NCBI GenBank assembly: GCA_015852425.1
Contig: JAAAIG010000055.1
Location: forward strand, 18,543 to 82,542
Reading direction: 5' to 3'
Origin: Gryganskiella cystojenkinii
Lineage: Eukaryota > Mortierellomycota > Mortierellomycetes > Mortierellales > Mortierellaceae
Length of the DNA stretch: 64,000 bases
In this document: in pieces, positions 13,304 to 23,326 of the stretch
Layout: every line of letters begins with the position of its first letter
How positions within the stretch are numbered: position 1 is the stretch's first letter
The notes under the pieces: model-generated
Seen by the model: only the letters and a program-made list of their open reading frames with translations
Databases searched by the model: none
What the model was told of the DNA's origin: nothing
Position numbers and translations under genes: made by a program

Positions 13304-13744
13304 TAGACAGAAATATAACCCATCGTTTTGTTACCCCTCGCTTCATCTTTTTTTTTATAATTTTTTCATGCCTCAATGGCCCCTTCCCTCCCTTAGGCCT
13401 TGTTCATTAGTGTAGACTACTCGTACTTTGTATTCATTTTTACTTTTTGCGCACATAAAATCATGCTCTTTGTCCACGGTACCTTATCAATGATCAATAA
13501 TGTGTGTGCAGTACCAAAAAACGAAAAACAAAAAAAAACTCGGCAAAAGTGGCACTTCCTTTTGGAAAGTGAAGTCACGTGAATAAATTTCGAGGTTCGA
13601 GATGTCCGAGATTAACACCCTTCATCAGCGCCTTGTTCGCCATCCTTGTTCTTCTCATTCCTCATTGTTATTTCACTCTATCGCGACCCAATCATCACTG
13701 TCCTCGTCATTTCCCTGTCACGCTTGCCACATTCTTCATCTTTT
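13304..13744. other. Intergenic MED13-LRR cluster
   Basis: AT-rich spacer. The last 100 bases resemble the sequence just upstream of the second LRR gene (15560-15644), so the 5' flank was duplicated with the gene. No other feature is seen. Confidence 0.5.
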
Positions 13745-14965
13745 ATGTATAAGACGTTCCGGACACATCCCCTTGATCTACATGAGATCCGTTCTAGAAT
13801 TGCTAGAATCCTTGACCTTCATGACATCGCGTCCTGTGCGCGTGTGAGTCAGGATTGGAATGACTCATTTTCACTATAACTCTATAGCTCTGTCTCCTTG
13901 TCGAGCCATGGCCCCAGCATGGAATCAATTGAGAGAAACAAACGCCTTATACAACACTTGGAGATTCACTACGCTGCCTATAAAATACTTACGGCAGCTG
14001 AAAAAGACAAATTGATTCCTGGCGTCATGGCCAACTCAACTCTGACCACTCTGAACGTACACAAGAACAAGCTCAGCGCCAGGAAAGCTCAGGCGCTGGC
14101 TGATGCACTCAAGACTAACTCAACCCTGACTATTTTGGACTTCGGGCACAACGTGATCGGAGACAACGGAACTCGGGCGCTGTCTAAGGCACTCAAGACC
14201 AACTCGACTCTGACCACTCTGGACTTGGACTACAACAAGATCGGAGACGGGGGAACTCTGGCGCTGTCTGAGGCACTCAAGTCCAACTCGACTCTGAGTT
14301 CTTTGGACTTGAGGTTCAATCGTATTGGAGACAATGGGGCTCAGGCGCTATCTGAGGCACTCAAGACCAACTCGACTCTGACCACTTTGAACTTGGCGAG
14401 AAACTCGACTGAATCCATTGGAGCGCAGGCACTGTCAGAGTTACTCAAGACTAACTCGACTCTGACCACTTTGAACTTGGATTCCAACATGATCGGATCC
14501 AGCGGAGCTAAGGCGCTATCTGAGGCACTCAAGACCAACTCGACTCTGACACTTTGCACTTGGGTTCCAACTCGATTGAATCTTTTTGGAGCTGAGGCAC
14601 TGTCTGAGGCGCTCAAGACAAACTTGACTCTGAGTTCTTTGGACTTGGGGTTCAATAGTATTGGAGATAATGGGGCTCAGGCGCTATCTGAGGCACTCAA
14701 GACCAACTTGACTCTGGCCACTCTGGACTTGAGCTCCAACTCGATCAAATCCATTGGAGCTCAGGCACTGTCAGAGGCACTCAAGATCAACTCGACTCTG
14801 ACCACTTTAAGGTTGACATTCAACTCAATCAGAGACAACGGAGCTCTGACGCTGTCTGAGGCCCTCAAGACCAACTCGACTCTGACCACTTTGGACTTGG
14901 GCTCCAACATAACCGGATCCATTAGAGATCAGTTTCGCACCACAAAATGTAGAATAAAATTATAG
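13745..14965 (+). pseudogene. Decayed F-box-like LRR gene, copy 1
   Basis: This is a paralogue of the intact gene at 15645. The N-terminal F-box-like segment (DLHEIRSRIARILDLHDIAS) is followed by an in-frame TAA at 13877-13879, where copy 2 encodes Thr. The ATG that starts copy 2 is ACG here (13754-13756); an ATG three codons upstream could replace it. About eleven RNI-type repeats of 28 residues follow. Within the seventh repeat a 1-base loss near 14550 is repaired by a 1-base gain near 14584, so about ten residues are scrambled (TLCTWVPTRLNLFG). From ATG 13919 the remaining frame is open for 348 codons, so a truncated LRR-only product is possible. I call it a pseudogene because the start, the F-box link and one repeat are all damaged. 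Confidence 0.75.
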
Positions 14966-15644
14966 ATAAACCGACATTCCACACGTGTTGTATATTTGGG
15001 TCAACGGAAGTAGTATCACATTACGTTTACTGAAAGCAGTACCCTTTAATAAACAATCAAGAAATAGGCACCGGTCTGAGGGCGGTTAGTTCCTTCCTCT
15101 TCGTCCCGATATCTATTCCAGTAAGCAAGTCATCAATTCATTTTTTTAACGTGTTCCGGAAAAGAGAGCGTAGTATCGGTCGGATCCAGCATTATGTGTG
15201 CTGCTCTACGTCAACGCCTCTCAAAAATAAAAAGGACCAGGTGAATAAGCATCGACGCGCTCTGGAAATCTCGTGAAGGAGACATCAAAGGATCAAAAAA
15301 CAACGGCGCTATGAATGCTTGGTTAGGCTTCCTGCAACCCCAGGAGACTAAATTTTCCTTGTGCAAGCGCGATGGACATTGGTGGTACCACCAATGATGG
15401 CGAAGCAGAAATATCTCCCTCGCCGCCGCCACCAAGTAAATAGAGTACAAATCAGGCGCAGCAAATGGACGGTCAATTTTAATAAAGTCCTCACAGAAAT
15501 TCTGTTTGCTTTTGATTTCTGGCATCTTTACCAACATCCTCGTTATCTCCCTACTTCTTCCTTTTCTCGTTTCTCACTCATTGTTGCATTGCACCTTCTC
15601 GTAGCCCCATCGAGGTTGTCACATTCTTTATCTTTAAAATTAAG
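14966..15644. other. Intergenic spacer between the LRR paralogues
   Basis: AT-rich. A short motif, GCTATGAATGCTTGG, occurs here (about 15308) and again downstream of copy 2 (about 17329), which suggests that 3' flanking sequence was duplicated with the genes. No gene is recognised. Confidence 0.45.
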
Positions 15645-17228
15645 ATGTTCCGGACACACCTCCTCGATCTACCTGAAATTCGCTCAATAATTGCTAGAAG
15701 CCTTCACGACAAAGATCTGGCTTCATGTGCACGTGTGAATAAGGATTGGAACGTCTCATTTACACGGACTCTCTACAACTCTGTCTTCTTGTGGAAAGAA
15801 GGCCCCAGCATGGAAACTGTCGAGCGACACAAGCACCTTATAAAATACCTGAGGATTCAAGGCTACACCTATGATACACCCGCATCATGGTCATCTACTC
15901 TAGACAACATAGCTTCTAGCGCCATAGTTTCTAGAGTCATGGCCAACTCGGTTTTGACCACTTTGGACTTGACACAAAACAAGATTGAAGACAATAGAGC
16001 TCAGGCACTGTCAGACGCACTCAAGACGAACTCATCTCTGACCACTTTGACCTTGGAGCGTAACTCGATCGGACCCAACGGAGCACAGATGCTAGCTGAA
16101 GCACTCATGGTCAACTCGGCTCTGGTTTCTTTAAACTTGGGGTCTAACTCGATAGGAGACGACGGAGCCCAGGCGCTCTCGGAAGCACTTAAGTCCAACT
16201 CGACTCTATCCACTCTGTCTTTGCGGTTTAACTCAATAGAAGACATTGGAGCTCAAGCAATATCAGACGCACTCAAGTCCAACTTATCTCTGATCACTTT
16301 GACCCTGAGTTCTAACTCGATAGGAGACATTGGAACTCAGGCTCTCTCAGAGGCACTCAAGTCCAACAAGACTCTGACTGCTTTGTACTTGATTGGCAAC
16401 TCGATCGGTCCCAACAGAGCACAGATGCTAGCTGAAGCACTCATGGTCAACTTGGCTCTGGTTTCTTTAAACTTGGGGTCTAACTCGATAGGAGACAACG
16501 GAGCTCAGGCGCTGTCGGAGGCACTCAAGATCAACTTGACTCTATCCACTTTGTACTTGGGGTCCAACTCGATAGGAGACATCGGAGCTCAGGCGCTCTC
16601 AGAGGCACTTAATTCCAACAAGACACTGACTGTTTTGGACTTGAGATATAACTCGATCAGAGACAACGGAGTTCAGGCGCTCTCGGAGGCACTCAAGTCC
16701 AACTCGACTCTATCCACTTTGGACTTGGGGTCTAATTCGATAGGAGACATTGGAGTTCAGGCACTGTCAGAGGCACTCAATTCCAACAAGACACTGGCTG
16801 TTTTGGACATGGGGTATAACTCGATCAGAGACTTTGGAGCTCAGATGCTCTCGGAGGCACTCAAGTCCAACTCGACTCTATCCACTTTGTACTTGGGGTC
16901 TAACTCGATAGGAGACAACGGAGTTCAGGCGCTCTCGGAGGCACTCAAGACCAACTCATCGTTGACCACTTTGACCTTTGAGTCTAACTCATTCGGAGAC
17001 AACGGAACTCGGGCGCTCTCGGAGGCACTCAAGTCCAACTCGACGCTGTCCACTTTGGAATTGTGGTGTAGCTCGATAGGGGACATTGGAGCTCAAGCGC
17101 TGTCAGACGCACTCAAGTCCAACTCATCTCTGATCACTCTAATCTTGTGGTCTGACTCGATCGGAGACAGTAGGTCTCTACATCCAGTGTTGCAGATCAT
17201 AAAAAATAGTTATATGGAAATAGATTAA
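15645..17228 (+). CDS. F-box-like protein with RNI-type leucine-rich repeats
   Basis: Single-exon gene of 527 residues. An F-box-like head (LDLPEIRSIIARSLHDKDLA, then CARVNKDW) occupies roughly residues 5-50. F-box LRR proteins usually select substrates for SCF ubiquitin ligases; that role is inferred. Fifteen tandem 28-residue repeats of the ribonuclease-inhibitor class follow, with consensus LxSNSTLSTLxLGSNSIGD then xGAQALSEA. The DNA therefore has an 84-bp period. Repeats 2-3 and 6-7 share distinctive residues (GAQMLAEALMVN, or RAQMLAEALMVN), so a block of four repeats has probably been duplicated. The last repeat degenerates before the stop. No intron is needed. The gene lies 0.7 kb downstream of its decayed paralogue in the same orientation. 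Confidence 0.85.
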   Translation: MFRTHLLDLPEIRSIIARSLHDKDLASCARVNKDWNVSFTRTLYNSVFLWKEGPSMETVERHKHLIKYLRIQGYTYDTPASWSSTLDNIASSAIVSRVMANSVLTTLDLTQNKIEDNRAQALSDALKTNSSLTTLTLERNSIGPNGAQMLAEALMVNSALVSLNLGSNSIGDDGAQALSEALKSNSTLSTLSLRFNSIEDIGAQAISDALKSNLSLITLTLSSNSIGDIGTQALSEALKSNKTLTALYLIGNSIGPNRAQMLAEALMVNLALVSLNLGSNSIGDNGAQALSEALKINLTLSTLYLGSNSIGDIGAQALSEALNSNKTLTVLDLRYNSIRDNGVQALSEALKSNSTLSTLDLGSNSIGDIGVQALSEALNSNKTLAVLDMGYNSIRDFGAQMLSEALKSNSTLSTLYLGSNSIGDNGVQALSEALKTNSSLTTLTFESNSFGDNGTRALSEALKSNSTLSTLELWCSSIGDIGAQALSDALKSNSSLITLILWSDSIGDSRSLHPVLQIIKNSYMEID

Positions 17229-18556
17229 TTTGGTATATACAGTAGTTGCAATCCAGAAAGGTTCACAGGAATGAAGTTTACAGATATGGGAGGGCGATAC
17301 GAACATGAAAGAACTAAAAGGCGACATCGCTATGAATGCTTGGATGCCACGAGCCAGCTACCCCTGTGGTATCATCTCTGGCACCTCTAGCCTGAAAATT
17401 TCCAGGGACTAAAGGATCGATAGGTCACACTTTCATGGTTTGTAATTAAGTGCCAACTTGTCGTTCACTTTTTTTTAAAAAGTGGCGGCCCTTGGTTACG
17501 TAAAATGAAGTGATTTCTATCAAAAATGCTCATGTCAACAAAGCTGCAGCCAAACAATTAGAAAATAGGAGTTTGGGAAGAAAAACTAGACGAAAATTCA
17601 CTTTTTTTGCCTGTGCTTTCCCTTTTCTGTCTACTACACCTTTCCTTTCCTTAGGACGTACAGCTTTGTTTACTCCCCACTCTTTTCTACCCAAACTCCT
17701 TTTTCTTTCTGTTTGGCTGCACCTTTGTTGACACCCACGTCTTTTGGAAGAAGTCCTCTCATTTTACGCGATTTTGTGCCACCAAGAACTGTCACTGCTT
17801 CTATTCTAAATTTGTTACTGGGGCATGACCACGTCCGCATCAAGCCTGGGACGATTTTGACAAACGGCAAAAGTTCAAAAGCTGAAGAGCGTGAAAAAAA
17901 ACGCACGGATCATGATGCATTATTGGAGTTTGTTGTCTGTTGGGCCTTGTTTTGTGATACAGTCAGTCCCGAAATGTTGGCGGTAGCTTTACTTTTTTTT
18001 CGAAATTTATTTTTTTGTTTTTGAAGTGTTACCGCCAACAATTCCGGATCGACTGTATTCCGTCCCCATCGTATTTTCCGACCAACTGCAAACAAATATA
18101 GCAGCTTGATAGACTAATCTCTTGCCGATTGCGTAAAACTATAAAGAAAGAGATGCAGCGATGCGCATAGACCACCTTAGACAAAGATCCCTTGTATTCT
18201 CCAAAAATAGGTCCAAATTCCAGAGTGCTTCTATGTTGGCATTGATGGGTGGGAGAGTACAGTACTCCCAATTGCACCTTTGCTTCAATAATCTGGACAA
18301 AAAGAGCAAGGAAATCGCGTAAAAAAACGTAACATAAGTGACAAGGAACTGACGAAATTTTTTCATACAGCAAGCACGATGAACGCGTCAGATGGAGGTG
18401 GGAAACGCATTATTTACCATTTGCCAAAGAACATGATGTTGAGAAGCAGAAAGAAAAAAACTCTTTTGGCCAACAGCGGAAGTCAAATAGCGGATTTTGC
18501 AAAGGTCAGAGCGAGTGCATTACGCTCATTACGCTGGCGTCTGACAGATTTTCGCG
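17229..18556. other. Intergenic, AT-rich, with one MITE
   Basis: Apart from the small inverted-repeat element at 17960-18055 described separately, I see no coding sequence with family resemblance. The end of the stretch is the upstream region of the secreted beta-trefoil gene. Confidence 0.5.
17960..18055. mobile_element. MITE with Tc1/mariner-type terminal inverted repeats
   Basis: A 96-bp palindromic element. The left end begins CAGTCAGTCCCGAAATGTTG and the right end, reverse-complemented, begins CAGTCGATCCGGAATTGTTG. Both continue into GCGGTA, giving about 27 bp of imperfect inverted repeat around a T-rich centre. The element is flanked on both sides by TA (17958-17959 and 18056-18057), the target duplication of Tc1/mariner transposons. 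It has no coding capacity. Confidence 0.7.
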
Positions 18557-18564
18557 TATAAAAG
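18557..18564 (+). promoter_or_regulatory. TATA box of the secreted beta-trefoil-like gene
   Basis: TATAAAAG lies about 180 bp upstream of ATG 18745. The leader between them contains a GTAAGC (18658) and possible acceptors near 18694 and 18742, so a 5'-UTR intron is possible. Confidence 0.6.
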
Positions 18565-18744
18565 GACCGACGATGCCCCCTCTCTGAAAGTTCCATATCG
18601 ACGCTCCCTCTTCTTCCTTCAACACTTCCAACACAACTCCATCGCACTGAAAAACAGTAAGCACTGAACGAACGCAAATGTTGACTTACCCCCAGTGACA
18701 ATCTTACTCAACGAGATACAACACTTTCATTTTTGGCTTTAGAA

Positions 18745-19326
18745 ATGTTCCGCTCTTTGTCCTCCGCCCTCGTTTTGACCCTCATTGCACTCCAGGTGGT
18801 TGCCGCCAAGGTCATCTCCACTGGAACCTATTTGATCGAGGACTGCCACGGCAAGCTCCTCGGAATTGGTCCCGTCCCACCAGTCTACCCACCCAAGGAC
18901 GTTCCCCTTCGTCTTTTCGACCGCGAGAGCCCATTTGCCGAGAGATGGTTGGTCAAGGAGATGGATGACGGAGTCTTTGTCATTTCGGCCGGACACGGTC
19001 GCCCTGAGGACTACAAGATTGTGGCTAGGAACGATGCCGTGTATGTTTCTGCCGTTAAGACTGCCGAGCTGTGGTCTCTTGACTTGGCCAGTAAGAAGGA
19101 GGTCGTTATCCGTGCCCCTCACTCCGACGACGTCTTCACGGTTGAAGAAGATGACAAGCACACTCCCATCAAGCTGCGTCACGATGATGGACAGGACAAC
19201 CAGCGATTCAAGTTCATTCGCATTGACCGCAATGACTACGACACTGAAGTCCTTGACCGTGAGTACCAACCGCGTTTCAACCGCGACTTGTATCGTCCCA
19301 GCCGCTTCTACAACCAGGAGGCTTAG
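18745..19326 (+). CDS. Small secreted beta-trefoil-like protein, resembles I66 serine-protease inhibitors
   Basis: A 193-residue single-exon protein. Residues 1-21 form a signal peptide (MFRSLSSALVLTLIALQVVA, cut near AA-K). The mature part has the spacing of fungal I66 inhibitors (cospin/cnispin type): STGTYLIEDCHGKLLG near the N-terminus, ERWLVKEMDDGVFVIS in the middle, ELWSLDLASK next, and QRFKFIRID near the C-terminus. Those proteins are beta-trefoils that block trypsin-like proteases. The reactive-site loop cannot be assigned by eye. An acidic and Arg/Tyr-rich tail extends beyond the fold. A strong TATA box and codons rich in C at third positions suggest high expression. I use ATG 18745, which begins the signal peptide. 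A non-inhibitory lectin-like trefoil is the main alternative. Confidence 0.55.
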   Translation: MFRSLSSALVLTLIALQVVAAKVISTGTYLIEDCHGKLLGIGPVPPVYPPKDVPLRLFDRESPFAERWLVKEMDDGVFVISAGHGRPEDYKIVARNDAVYVSAVKTAELWSLDLASKKEVVIRAPHSDDVFTVEEDDKHTPIKLRHDDGQDNQRFKFIRIDRNDYDTEVLDREYQPRFNRDLYRPSRFYNQEA

Positions 19327-20195
19327 GGTACAACTCTCCGCTGTGAGAAGTTTTGAATTTAAAGGGTGACCTATATACGATACATTTTTTTTATTGTTTT
19401 CTTGTCGTTCACAGTGAACGCTCTCGAGTCTGTAGCTTTGCTCTTCCACATCATTTTCGTATCTCTAGGAGTTCATACCTTTTCGTATCCATAGGAATTC
19501 ATATTTTTTCGTGTCTTTAAGAATGAAAAAATTGAAAGTTACTTGGACAAAATATTGAAGCTGTTACCTCATGAAGTTGTCTAAGTTACACGTCAATGTG
19601 ATATCTCTTTCTATTGTTTTCTGCAGTCTCCCTCATCCCTTAAACCATTAGGGATTCTTGGTCCTATTTTTCAAAAGCCAGACTTCCTCATTGTTCACCC
19701 TTTTATTCTTTCTTTCTCTATTAACTCAATCCTCTTCTTTTCTCTATTACTCCTTTCACCAGACAAAATTCAAGTGAAGACAGGGTCCACATCGAACAAA
19801 CGCTTTCTTTCTTCTTAGGGCCAATACCGTCGATGCGGTCGTGAACCTGAGTTGCTTTGTGTGCACTGAAATTTTGAGGTGCGCATCCTGCAGGTTCTCA
19901 AGGTATGATAGGACTGTTTTAGCCACTTTGACCAGGTTTAAAACACCCATCTATAAGGATGTAAATATGATATGTAGGATGTAACACAAATGGGAGAGAA
20001 GACGGTTTGAAGCTCCTCACCAAGAAGCCAGAAGGATATCGTGCACAGGTTTTGACTACCAAAACGTCATGTGACTTTTGATCACGTGAAAATAATTCCG
20101 CCCTTCACTTGGTTTTTCTCCTCATCGTTGGCATCGTGGCAAATTCATTTTTCATCAAACCAACTCAACCCAACTCCTTCAAAAACAACTTTGTC
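19327..20195. other. Intergenic, includes a small uncertain minus-strand ORF
   Basis: The stretch holds the 26-bp tandem repeat listed separately. A 64-codon minus-strand ORF at 19950-19756 follows a plausible acceptor (CCTTATAG) and might be a terminal exon. It has no recognisable family and is not called as a gene. Confidence 0.4.
19454..19531. repeat. 26-bp tandem repeat, three copies
   Basis: Three diverging copies of a 26-bp unit beginning TTTTCGTATC start at 19454, 19480 and 19506. The first two differ at a few positions and the third is more degraded. The repeat lies about 130 bp past the stop of the secreted beta-trefoil-like gene. Confidence 0.65.
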
Positions 20196-20961
20196 ATGGT
20201 ACGTGCGAGTTCGACCGGACGGACGAGGACGGCTGTCAACTCAGGAAAATAGAAATATGAAAAGGAACCAAGCACGCGGACAGATGAAATACAAGATCAG
20301 GACAGGGTGCATTTTCGACACGACATTTAGCTTTGTTAAAAAACAAAAAAAAGTTGGACGCATCAGAGGATGACTGAAGTCTTTTCTACCCGCTTGGACG
20401 TGGAGTATCCATGATGGCAGGGGAAGGGAATTTAGTGATAGAAGGCTTTATGAGAAAAAAGGAAAGAACTGTCACAGAAGGAGTAACCATATATCGAGGC
20501 TAACTGTTGCGACCATACCCTTTGTATCTTGTTAATTGTTTAGGCCAGTGGACAAGATAAAGTCGTAGGCGCCGCCCTCCTGACGTTCAGTACAGTCGTC
20601 TTTGTCTACTATACCCTGTGGGCGATCGTCATGGTGAGAGACCCTTTCTCTTGTTCAAATGTCAAACAGGATACAATAACAGATCGCATGGGGTGCAAAT
20701 GCAGACAAGTAGGAGAAAGTTATATGAAGGGAAAACATATTAACCCTTTTCTTTTTAATCTTTTTTTTTTTGGAATGGTTGTGATCTGGATGCCAGCCTT
20801 TTGTGGATGAGGCGTACTTTTTGCACGCATATTTCCCCCCTCGTGAATACGCTATCCGGATCCCCTGCGTGTTGTTGGTCTTTGGCTTGACAGTCATCTT
20901 GACGTTCTTGTCCATGATCATGATCAAGAGCAAGAAAAAGGTTGAGAAGAAGGCTGCATGA
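20196..20961 (+). CDS. DPM2: Dolichol-phosphate mannosyltransferase regulatory subunit DPM2
   Basis: DPM2 is a small two-pass ER membrane protein that stabilises DPM synthase, which makes dolichol-phosphate-mannose for N-glycans, O-mannosylation and GPI anchors. Exons 20196-20198, 20544-20633 and 20797-20961 give 85 residues, against 84 in human. Conserved features are GQDKVVGAALL, the first membrane helix with YYTLWAIVM, then PFVDEAYFLHAYFPPREYAI, a second helix and a Lys-rich tail (KSKKKVEKKAA). The first coding exon is only the ATG, followed by GTACGTG and a 345-base intron. This start is supported because exon 2 begins exactly at the family's second residue. The next gene, on the other strand, is DPM3. 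Confidence 0.93.
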
Positions 20962-21343
20962 GAACTCAAAGGAATTTACGACTTTTTTTTCAAGAGAATA
21001 AAAAAAAAACAATACCGAGTGAAGTTCTCCTGCCGACCTCAGATCTGATGTCGAGGGCTCCCCTTTCAGAATGTTGGGTATCTTTCCTTTTTCCCTCCCT
21101 CTACGCCCACAAAAAAAAAGGCTCGACATCAAAATTTCTGTCGATCGAGTGTCTATCTTTGTCGAGGCTGCTCAAAGGTCGTCCTCTAAAGGAACAATGT
21201 GGGTCAATGTTCATTAAAGTCACCCGAACTTTTTTTTAGAATGATGTTTTGTTTTATTCGATTCAGAATCGCCTGGCTGGCACAGACATGTATCAATGTG
21301 ACACGTGTCAATTTTCGCCTTCTTCTGATCCCATGCCATGCTT
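20962..21343. other. Tail-to-tail spacer DPM2 / DPM3
   Basis: 382 bp between the two stop codons, AT-rich with A and T runs that could serve as 3' ends for both transcripts. No coding sequence is seen. Confidence 0.5.
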
Positions 21344-22027
21344 CTAGATCGTCACTCCTTTGCTCCTCAAATCGTTCTGTGCTTGCGAGATTTGCTAGAA
21401 AAAGAGAAAGTGGGAAGGAGTGGCACTAAAGGGTTAGTCCAATTGATGAACGACTGAGTGAAGAATGAAAATATCCGGGCGAGGGCAGAAGGGCTGCCTT
21501 TCCTTGGCCATGTTTGTGTCCCCTTACCACTTGAAGTTCATCATATGCTTCTGGGCAATCACGGAAGGTTAGGACGTGGTATCCAATGTTTCCGAGACTG
21601 TATGCGCCAAAGGTGACCAAGGCCCACCAGGGAAGCTAATTGATACAAGTTGAAGGAGAGTAAAAGGTTGAAGATAAAATGGTGGTTAAAAGATGCCATT
21701 TTTTGTCATTTCCAGGGCTCAGAGAATTCATGTCATCCAGTCGGTGAGGATGTCGTTTCTCGAGAAAAAGCGTGGTTATCCCATGTGTGACCAGGTGTCC
21801 TCCAGTCCTTCGCGTCCAGATATTCTTCTTGGACAGACAAAGAGCTTGTAAGCAAGTCCTGGAGGAGCAAAAAGGTCGGAGGATGATGTGCAGCCAGTCC
21901 TTACAACAGGGAGAGTGAACTCCTGAACGGTCTCGGGCAAAGTAATGGGCAGCCACTGGAAGAGGAGAGCAAGGTATAATGTGGCAGTGATGCCAAAGAA
22001 GGTGGCAGCCTCGGTAGCGCGGGTCAT
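21344..22027 (-). CDS. DPM3: Dolichol-phosphate mannosyltransferase subunit DPM3
   Basis: DPM3 tethers the catalytic subunit DPM1 to the ER membrane. Exons 22027-21905, 21635-21528 and 21394-21344 join in phase to 93 residues, against 92 in human. Two membrane helices are visible (FFGITATLYLALLFQWLPI and the PWWALVTFGAYSLGNIGYHV region). They are followed by the family signature TFRDCPEAYDELQVQISQAQ and a short amphipathic end NDLRSKGVTI. The last 16 residues sit in their own exon, which is easy to miss. All introns use GTAAGG donors. The neighbour is DPM2 in convergent orientation, so two subunits of one complex are adjacent. DPM1 is not in this window. Confidence 0.92.
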
Positions 22028-22711
22028 GGTGGTGATGTGATGTTGTTGATGAGAAGTAGCAAGTAATTTAAACTCGCGCGCTTCTTCTTCCATCTGTGAA
22101 ATGCATTCATCAGAAAGAGGGCGGAAAGACAGTCCCTCTTCTTTCGGATTGGGTGGCTTGGTCACGGGAATCAAAAAATTCATTTTGGATAAGAACAGAG
22201 GAGGTGTCGGTTTCGAATTGATCTTCCTTTTCAAATTATCTAAAAGAAGGTGTGTGCCACCAACATATGGCCTATCCAGCAAAAGTCCGACCAACACAGG
22301 GAAAATCGAATCCGACCTCGTCATCCATCGCAGTCTGCATCCATCCATCCGTCTGCAGCACCGACAACCATACAGGAATCAACCATTACAATCGTCCATG
22401 GTGCAAAGCAAACAGTATCGGGGCTCTTTTTTTTTTCTTCCCGTCATTCTCGACAGGATCAGCAATCTCGAAAGTATCTTTTTCGAGGATCAACTTTTTT
22501 TCATGATTCAAAAAGACAAAGAGGCTCCCTCGCAGGAATGAACTCTTCACCAACACAGGCTTTGACATTGCCAACAGGATTGACAGATCTTGCAACTACA
22601 CAGCAGATTCCAACCATCGACATCTCAGGATACAGCCTACTTTGATTCAGTCCAAACGATCAGTCTTTTAACCCTGCCTTCCTTCCTTCCAATCCAATCT
22701 CTTCAGACAAC
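22028..22711. promoter_or_regulatory. Divergent promoter region DPM3 / RPL15
   Basis: 684 bp between divergent starts. The RPL15 side is pyrimidine-rich just before the start. Small ORFs inside it lack family resemblance. A 5'-UTR intron for RPL15 is possible but not demonstrated. Confidence 0.4.
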
Positions 22712-23326
22712 ATGGGAGCCTACAAGTACCTCGAGGAGTTGGCCAAGAAGAAGCAGTCTGATGTCATGCGCTTCTTGCTTCGCGTTCGCTGCTGGGAGTA
22801 CCGCCAGTTGAACGTCATCCACCGTGCCTCCCGCCCTTCGCGCCCCGATAAGGCCCGTCGTTTGGGATACAAGGCCAAGCAGGGATACGTCATCTACCGT
22901 ATCCGTGTCCGTCGTGGTGGTCGCAAAAAGCCCGTCGCCAAGGGTGCCACCTTCGGTAAGCCCGGTGGACATGGTGTTAACCAGCTCAAGTACCAGCGTT
23001 CCCTCCAGGCCACCGCTGAGGAGCGTGTTGGCCGCAAGTGCGGTAACTTGCGTGTCCTCAACTCGTACTGGGTCAACCAGGATTCGACCTACAAGTACTT
23101 CGAGGTCATCCTTGTCGATCCCTCGCACAAGGCCATCCGTCGTGACGCCCGCATCAACTGGATCGTTAACCCCGTCCACAAGCGTCGTGAGGCCCGTGGT
23201 CTCACCTCGGCCACCAAGAAGAACCGTGGTTTCGGAAAGGGTCACGGTTTCCACAAGACCATCGGTTCCGGTCGTCGCGCCAACTGGAAGCGCCGCAACA
23301 CCCTCTCCCTCCGCCGTTACCGTTAA
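22712..23326 (+). CDS. RPL15: 60S ribosomal protein L15 (eL15)
   Basis: A 204-residue, single-exon copy of eL15, a core protein of the large cytosolic ribosomal subunit. It matches the family along its whole length: [20 protein letters not shown] at the start, the [17 protein letters not shown] loop, then [37 protein letters not shown] and [11 protein letters not shown] at the end. Codons are strongly biased (third-position C, CGT for Arg, AAG for Lys), as expected for very high expression. This bias also opens long false ORFs on the other strand. An AATAAA lies at 23425-23430, about 100 bases past the stop. Confidence 0.98.
   Translation: MGAYKYLEELAKKKQSDVMRFLLRVRCWEYRQLNVIHRASRPSRPDKARRLGYKAKQGYVIYRIRVRRGGRKKPVAKGATFGKPGGHGVNQLKYQRSLQATAEERVGRKCGNLRVLNSYWVNQDSTYKYFEVILVDPSHKAIRRDARINWIVNPVHKRREARGLTSATKKNRGFGKGHGFHKTIGSGRRANWKRRNTLSLRRYR

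Noticed and set aside
14341..14655. Repetitive minus-strand ORF in the LRR array
   Set aside because: A shadow of the 84-bp repeat; the sense frame gives canonical LRRs.
14080..17200. Regular 84-bp repeats considered as a CRISPR-like array or satellite
   Set aside because: The period is the 28-residue LRR in frame, with no spacer structure.
18739..19449. 236-codon minus-strand ORF over the secreted trefoil gene
   Set aside because: The plus-strand frame has a signal peptide, TATA box and fold signature; the antisense frame has none.
22703..23254. Long minus-strand ORF antisense to RPL15 (183 codons), and a plus-strand ORF in another frame
   Set aside because: They arise from the strong codon bias of RPL15; the composition (Thr/Leu/Val/Gly rich) has no family resemblance.
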